Assembly (NCBI GenBank): GCA_945897805.1
Contig: CAMDFX010000004.1
Location: 62,001 to 126,000 of the forward strand
Reading direction: 5' to 3'
From: Chryseobacterium gleum
GTDB lineage: Bacteria > Bacteroidota > Bacteroidia > Flavobacteriales_D > Crocinitomicaceae
DNA length: 64,000 bases
The notes beneath the pieces were generated by a model. That model worked only from the letters and a program-made list of their open reading frames with translations, did no database searches and was not told where the DNA came from. A program made the position numbers and the translations under genes. Shown here piece after piece: positions 60,701 through 64,000 of the stretch. Positions within the stretch are counted from its first letter, which is position 1; every line of letters begins with the position of its first letter.

Positions 60701-60831
60701 GCACATAACGGTTTCGGGCTTTGCGTTCGTGCGGGTTTCGAAGCACAAAACTGTCCCCCAGCACTACACTTATCTAGAAGCACAAAGCTCCAAGTTTGCA
60801 AGTAACCCCGCCTGACGAAAAACCGTTTTAC
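60701..60831 (-). other. attC-like site, minus strand (b)
   Basis: 131 bp. Minus strand R''-like GTAAAAC (60831-60825), L''-like CGGTTTTTCGTCAGGC, then GGCGGGGTTAC...; closing GCCCGAAACCG and R'-like GTTATGTGC (60709-60701). The arms AACGGTTT(..)CG(..)GGC and GCCCGAAACCGTT pair with small bulges, and inner arms pair over GCGGGTT / AACCCGC. Length and end-to-end structure fit a long attC site. Confidence 0.6.
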
Positions 60832-60904
60832 AAGGCATTTTTCTTTCTGTTTTCATTGTTCTTGCTCGCATTTCGTCTTAAAGTCTGTCAATGTCTTGTT
60901 GTAT

Positions 60905-61279
60905 TTATTCAAACATATTTATTATCCCTGTAAAATCAATTTCAATCTTGTCTTCTTTGTAAATTTGTTTTTTTGAATCTGTCCCATTTGAAAATACTAT
61001 TCCCGCAAGTAGTAGTTTAACATTTCTTTTTTGGCAACTCCAAACGTAGCCTTGTATTTCATCATTAGAGAAAATGTCATTTAATTCATTAGGGCTTCTT
61101 TTAACTTTGATATATAGAAAATATGTTTCGTTATTCCTTTGAAGAATATATTGCGGCACAAAAGGTGGCTCTTGATATTGAATTATTTGAAAATCTTCTT
61201 GAAGTGCCTTCTGTTTAATGTAGTATATCCCCATTTCAAATAATTCATTGTCGTCAATTTCTTTGTCTGTTGGCTTCAT
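60905..61279 (-). CDS. unknown small soluble protein
   Basis: 124 residues. PPFVPQYILQRNNETYFLYIKVKRSP has the look of a PD-(D/E)xK-type beta strand with a YxKVK motif (compare EVK), and a later VKLLLAGIVF strand; a nuclease fold is possible but the acidic residues are not clear. It lies just upstream (in reading direction) of an attC-like site, so it is probably a cassette gene. Confidence 0.5.
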   Translation of the reverse strand: MKPTDKEIDDNELFEMGIYYIKQKALQEDFQIIQYQEPPFVPQYILQRNNETYFLYIKVKRSPNELNDIFSNDEIQGYVWSCQKRNVKLLLAGIVFSNGTDSKKQIYKEDKIEIDFTGIINMFE

Positions 61280-61885
61280 TTGTTGTTATTTTAAATGCCC
61301 TATAAATTAATTATATGTCTCCAAAAATAGGATATATACTCCTGAATCAAGTAGCATAGGTTTTATTTTCTGTGATTCTTTAATACCAAAAATACTATTT
61401 ATCCATTAAAACCAAAAAATTAATCTGCAAAAAAAATCACGAATGATATTTTCTTAACATTTAATTTTTTAAGGAACTTACGAATTCAAAGATCATAGAA
61501 TCAAAAATTCTAGATTCATAGAGTCACTTTATTTAACAATAAATCCAAGTTGCATCAACAACTGTCCTCTAGCAAGACTCTCTTCTCGTAATTTACCACT
61601 AACCGTTGCACCAATAAACTTCGACCAAAAACTGTTCCTAGCGTGGTAGAAATTGTCATATTTATGACAGAATCGCTTTAAATACTGTTTTTACGGATCT
61701 TAGTATATTCGCTAGTCAATTTTTTATCTCCAAATATTTTTGAGGTTTCTCATTAGTAGCTTCTATTAAATACAAGCTTCTATTTATCTCAAGCATTATA
61801 AGTTTGCACGTTTTTGTTTTTGTGATAATTCTACATAGGAACAATCAAACCTTTATATGGCCTATCAAACCCTTTTCTATTTGAA
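61280..61885. other. intergenic with gene relic
   Basis: About 600 bp without an intact gene. Contains the fragment at 61529-61684 and repeats such as TTCTAGATTCATAGA. No promoter consensus stands out. Confidence 0.5.
61529..61684 (-). pseudogene. C-terminal fragment of an unidentified protein
   Basis: Minus frame of about 50 codons, without a start, protein-like to its stop: RFCHKYDNFYHARNSFW, then GKLREESLARG, ending LMQLGFIVK. An upstream TAA interrupts it. I do not recognise the family. Confidence 0.45.
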
Positions 61886-62254
61886 TCAGTTTGAATGATT
61901 TTTTGTCAGTTTTATCTTCAGTCTATTTTTAATAAAAACTGTCTGATAAAGGGGAAATAGCGTTAATTCTGTCTTGAGATCAGTAGCTTTAAATCGTGTG
62001 ATTAGTTTAGACTCTTGCTTAACTTCAATTCGGTTTTGTGCTTCAAGTAAAAATCCAACATTTGCTGGCTTCGATGAAAGTCTGCTCCAGTGTTCAAAAC
62101 CATAGTGATTCAAGATCTCCAAATCGAATAGCATGTCTTCCCACCTAACATTATGTTTTTGAATTCTTTGATTCATATCATTAAACACATCGATAGGTAA
62201 TTCGCAATTCCAATAGCGAATTCCAATACCAAAAAGATTAATGATATAATTCAT
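61886..62254 (-). CDS. unknown small protein
   Basis: 122 residues. NYIINLFGIGIRYWNCELPIDVFNDM..., basic toward the end (RLKIKLTKNHSN). No recognised domain or signal. Stands alone, divergent to the helicase gene. Confidence 0.5.
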   Translation of the reverse strand: MNYIINLFGIGIRYWNCELPIDVFNDMNQRIQKHNVRWEDMLFDLEILNHYGFEHWSRLSSKPANVGFLLEAQNRIEVKQESKLITRFKATDLKTELTLFPLYQTVFIKNRLKIKLTKNHSN

Positions 62255-62524
62255 TTGTATATGGGTTGATTGAAATCAATCTTTTTACTGAAGTTGAATT
62301 TTAGTTGTAAAATCAAATCTGCTTTCAAATAGGTTTTTACTCCAAACAAATGTAAGGTTTTCTTTTTCTATTTGAGTATTGATTTAATTTTTACTTTATG
62401 AGTCAATTTTTGACACAAAAGAACATTAATTGATTCAATATAATTCTAAAAAGTGTCTTTTTATCGCTTTCTATTTTTTGGTACGGCAATTGACTATTGA
62501 GAGCCAATCGATAGAACCAAAACT
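62255..62524. other. control region of the helicase gene
   Basis: 270 bp, AT-rich with TTTGACACAA-type stretches; two diverging promoters expected. No clear consensus found. Confidence 0.35.
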
Positions 62525-63568
62525 ATGAATCAAGAGTTAAGATCGGCACAAATTGTCGAAAAATTAAAATTTACTTTGGAAAGAAATCACTTGAATGATG
62601 TGGTAAAATTAGATCAAATTCGAAATTTACTTACAGAATATGATGCTTCTTTTCAGTCTGAAGTAAAGTCAGAGTTGATTGGTAAATATTTCGATGAATT
62701 TTGTCAAAATGTTGAAAATCAAGATTCTTTTAATGTAATTAAAACTGGATTGACTGCATATGATAATGCACTTGGTGGTTTATTTCCAGGTGAATATGTG
62801 GTCATTGGCGGTCGACCTGCTATGGGGAAATCACATTTCTTGGTGAATATGGTTCTCAACATTGCCGCAGAGCACGAAGTCCTATTTTATTCCTCAGACC
62901 TTTCTGCTTACATGTTAACGACCAAATTTATTTCTGCATTGACAGGTTTTCATGTAAATGATTTTTTATATCAAAAATTGGATGAAAATCAGAAAAAAGT
63001 CGTTGAATTGTCTAAAATGGAAATTGATTTATTAAAGTTGAGAATAATTGATAAACAGACACAAAATATGAGTGTGTTTAAAGCTATTTGCAAACAGCAT
63101 GTAGAAGATTTTGGTGTAAAAGTAATCATCGTGGACTATTTACAATTATTGAGTTCAAATCGTTATAGAAATCAACGAGAATTAGAAATATCATACATCA
63201 GTCGTGAACTGAAAAACATAGCGCGTGAATTAAATGTTTGTGTAGTTGCTACCAGCCAATTGAGTAGATCGGTAGAAACTCGCGGGGGAGATAAGCGTCC
63301 AATGCTATCAGATTTGAGGGAAAGTGGTGCTATTGAGCAAGATGCTGATAAGGTTTTCTTTTTATATCGTCCAGAATATTATGGTCTTACAGTTGATGAG
63401 ATGGGTGAAAGTACCAAGCGACAAGTAGAACTAATTTTAGCAAAAAACAGAAATGGCAAATTAGCAAATATTCTTTTTAAGGTTGATCCGTTGTTTACCA
63501 CTTTTGTTCCAGATGATGAGGTGAATGGTATTTTTACTTTTGATGAAGATCGTATGGCTGAATTCTGA
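62525..63568 (+). CDS. DnaB-type replicative helicase, C-terminal ATPase domain only
   Basis: 347 residues against about 450-520 for DnaB. The RecA-like domain is complete: TGLTAYDNALGGLFPGEYVVIGGRPAMGKS (Walker A, near 98-106), IIVDYLQLLSS (Walker B, near 202), the ISRELKNIARELNVCVVATSQLSR segment and SDLRESGAIEQDADKVFFLYRP. The N-terminal 70 residues are short and not the DnaB N-domain that binds primase. Short DnaB homologues are carried by phages and integrative elements; a host dnaB is expected elsewhere. The gene looks intact. Confidence 0.85.
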   Translation: MNQELRSAQIVEKLKFTLERNHLNDVVKLDQIRNLLTEYDASFQSEVKSELIGKYFDEFCQNVENQDSFNVIKTGLTAYDNALGGLFPGEYVVIGGRPAMGKSHFLVNMVLNIAAEHEVLFYSSDLSAYMLTTKFISALTGFHVNDFLYQKLDENQKKVVELSKMEIDLLKLRIIDKQTQNMSVFKAICKQHVEDFGVKVIIVDYLQLLSSNRYRNQRELEISYISRELKNIARELNVCVVATSQLSRSVETRGGDKRPMLSDLRESGAIEQDADKVFFLYRPEYYGLTVDEMGESTKRQVELILAKNRNGKLANILFKVDPLFTTFVPDDEVNGIFTFDEDRMAEF

Positions 63569-63581
63569 TAGAATAATTTTT

Positions 63582-63754
63582 AGAGCCGTTGTCCAAACTT
63601 ATGCGTCGGATTGGGCGACCTGTGATTGTGTTCCTGCAATCCATTTATCACTAGAAGTTAGCAGCGCTTCGCTGAAGCTTCGCACTTCTTTGTGCTTCAC
63701 TGCGTTCCGCACAAAGAAGTACCCTTTGAAGATAAGTGGCAACGGCTCTTTTTT
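63582..63754 (+). terminator. large structured terminator-like inverted repeat
   Basis: Outer arms AGAGCCGTTG (63582-63591) and CAACGGCTCT (63740-63749) pair, extended by imperfect ACTTAT / ATAAGT, and are followed by a T-run. Inside are a perfect 12-bp hairpin ACTTCTTTGTGC / GCACAAAGAAGT (63684-63695, 63709-63720) and CAGCG-CTT-CGCTG. May end the helicase transcript or be a small mobile palindrome. Confidence 0.6.
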
Positions 63755-63767
63755 AATTTAAAAAAAC

Positions 63768-64000
63768 ATGAACGAATTTGAATCGCTATTTGATTGTTCC
63801 AATAATGTTCCGTTTTCAAAAAAAATGAAAGCGAAAACAAAAGAAGAGCAATTAGATTTCAAAATAAAGTATTTCAACCGACTCGCTAGATTTAGTGCTA
63901 AGTTTTTAGAAGTAACCAATGGAAATGACTTGGCATTTTTACTTAATACAGATTTTCATAAAGTTCAAATTTTAATCAATAATCCTATTTACAAAGAATA
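63768..64000 (+). CDS. unknown protein, N-terminal part (3' cut by window)
   Basis: 77 codons open to the window edge, beginning MNEFESLFDCSNNVPFSKK. A basic helical segment (KKMKAKTKEEQLDFKIKYF) follows. No family recognised. It lies 14 nt after the end of the structured repeat, with a likely own transcript. Confidence 0.6.
   Translation, partial: MNEFESLFDCSNNVPFSKKMKAKTKEEQLDFKIKYFNRLARFSAKFLEVTNGNDLAFLLNTDFHKVQILINNPIYKE

Noticed and set aside
60586-60815. Several overlapping open frames on both strands
   Set aside because: They lie over the attC-like site, whose palindromic structure keeps frames open by chance; no protein features.
63582-63754. Reading the large inverted repeat as an attC site
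   Set aside because: The outer arms run GTTG...CAAC, the reverse of AAC...GTT in attC on either strand, and a T-run follows; a terminator or palindrome is better.
1-64000. CRISPR arrays, tRNA or rRNA genes
   Set aside because: No regularly spaced direct repeats with unique spacers and no tRNA- or rRNA-like stretch were seen when reading both strands; a tRNAscan or Rfam run could still find a small RNA.

Overview
The window looks like a chromosome segment of a flavobacterial Bacteroidota, perhaps near Fluviicola/Crocinitomicaceae (inference). The evidence is low GC, gldF-gldG next to dnaN, a secreted protein with a T9SS type A sorting tail, promoters of the Bacteroidota kind (TTG, about 19-20 nt, then TAnnTTTG), and dispersed CCGTGGCAAAAA-type repeats. 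Ordinary chromosome is limited to about 6.9-16.6 kb: rlmH (minus), gldF, gldG, a DUF4340-like protein, dnaN, mutS2 and a T9SS cargo protein. Almost everything else is accessory.

Left flank (0-6.9 kb). After a cut-off IS91-type transposase comes a gene-cassette array that looks like an integron array without an integrase in view: an attI-like leader with promoter (848-925), then an HNH + HIT pair, a TlpA-type thioredoxin and a caspase-like peptidase, each closed by an attC-like site, then a cassette front with no gene. Next is a HipBST-like toxin-antitoxin operon bracketed by two copies of the last 56 bp of rlmH, the same place (the 3' end of orfX) that staphylococcal SCC elements use.

Centre-left (16.7-30.2 kb). 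An IS256-like element is followed by a compact ten-gene minus-strand operon: a vWA-like lipoprotein, a membrane protein, a tubulin/FtsZ-like GTPase, an Hsp70/actin-like ATPase, two membrane-anchored proteins, a ZorA/MotA-like and a ZorB/MotB-like motor pair, a retropepsin-like lipoprotein and a nuclease (SNase) lipoprotein. This is the best candidate here for an undescribed system: two cytoskeletal-type NTPases coupled to an ion-driven envelope motor and two surface hydrolases.

Centre (30.7-43.7 kb). A plus-strand four-gene operon is followed by a minus-strand conflict block. The block holds two HEPN-motif proteins (one fused to a STAND-type NTPase, one with a decayed P-loop), a RhuM-Fic protein, an OLD-like ATPase-TOPRIM protein, a UDG-like protein and a 1056-residue protein that looks like the missing C-terminal half of the STAND NTPase. 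The order suggests a circular permutation.

Centre-right (43.9-58.8 kb). A six-gene envelope operon (DUF4407, a second membrane protein, OmpA, transglutaminase-like, DUF350) is followed by small unknown genes, a GIY-YIG + YaaA-like pair, a DUF2779 nuclease + ADP-ribosylglycohydrolase pair, and a small operon with an excisionase-like HTH.

Right flank (58.8-64 kb). A second attI-like leader copy, a HAD-like gene, gene fragments, two attC-like sites and a third copy of the same cassette front, now on the minus strand, suggest a second cassette array. A DnaB-type helicase lacking the usual N-terminal domain and an unfinished gene close the window.
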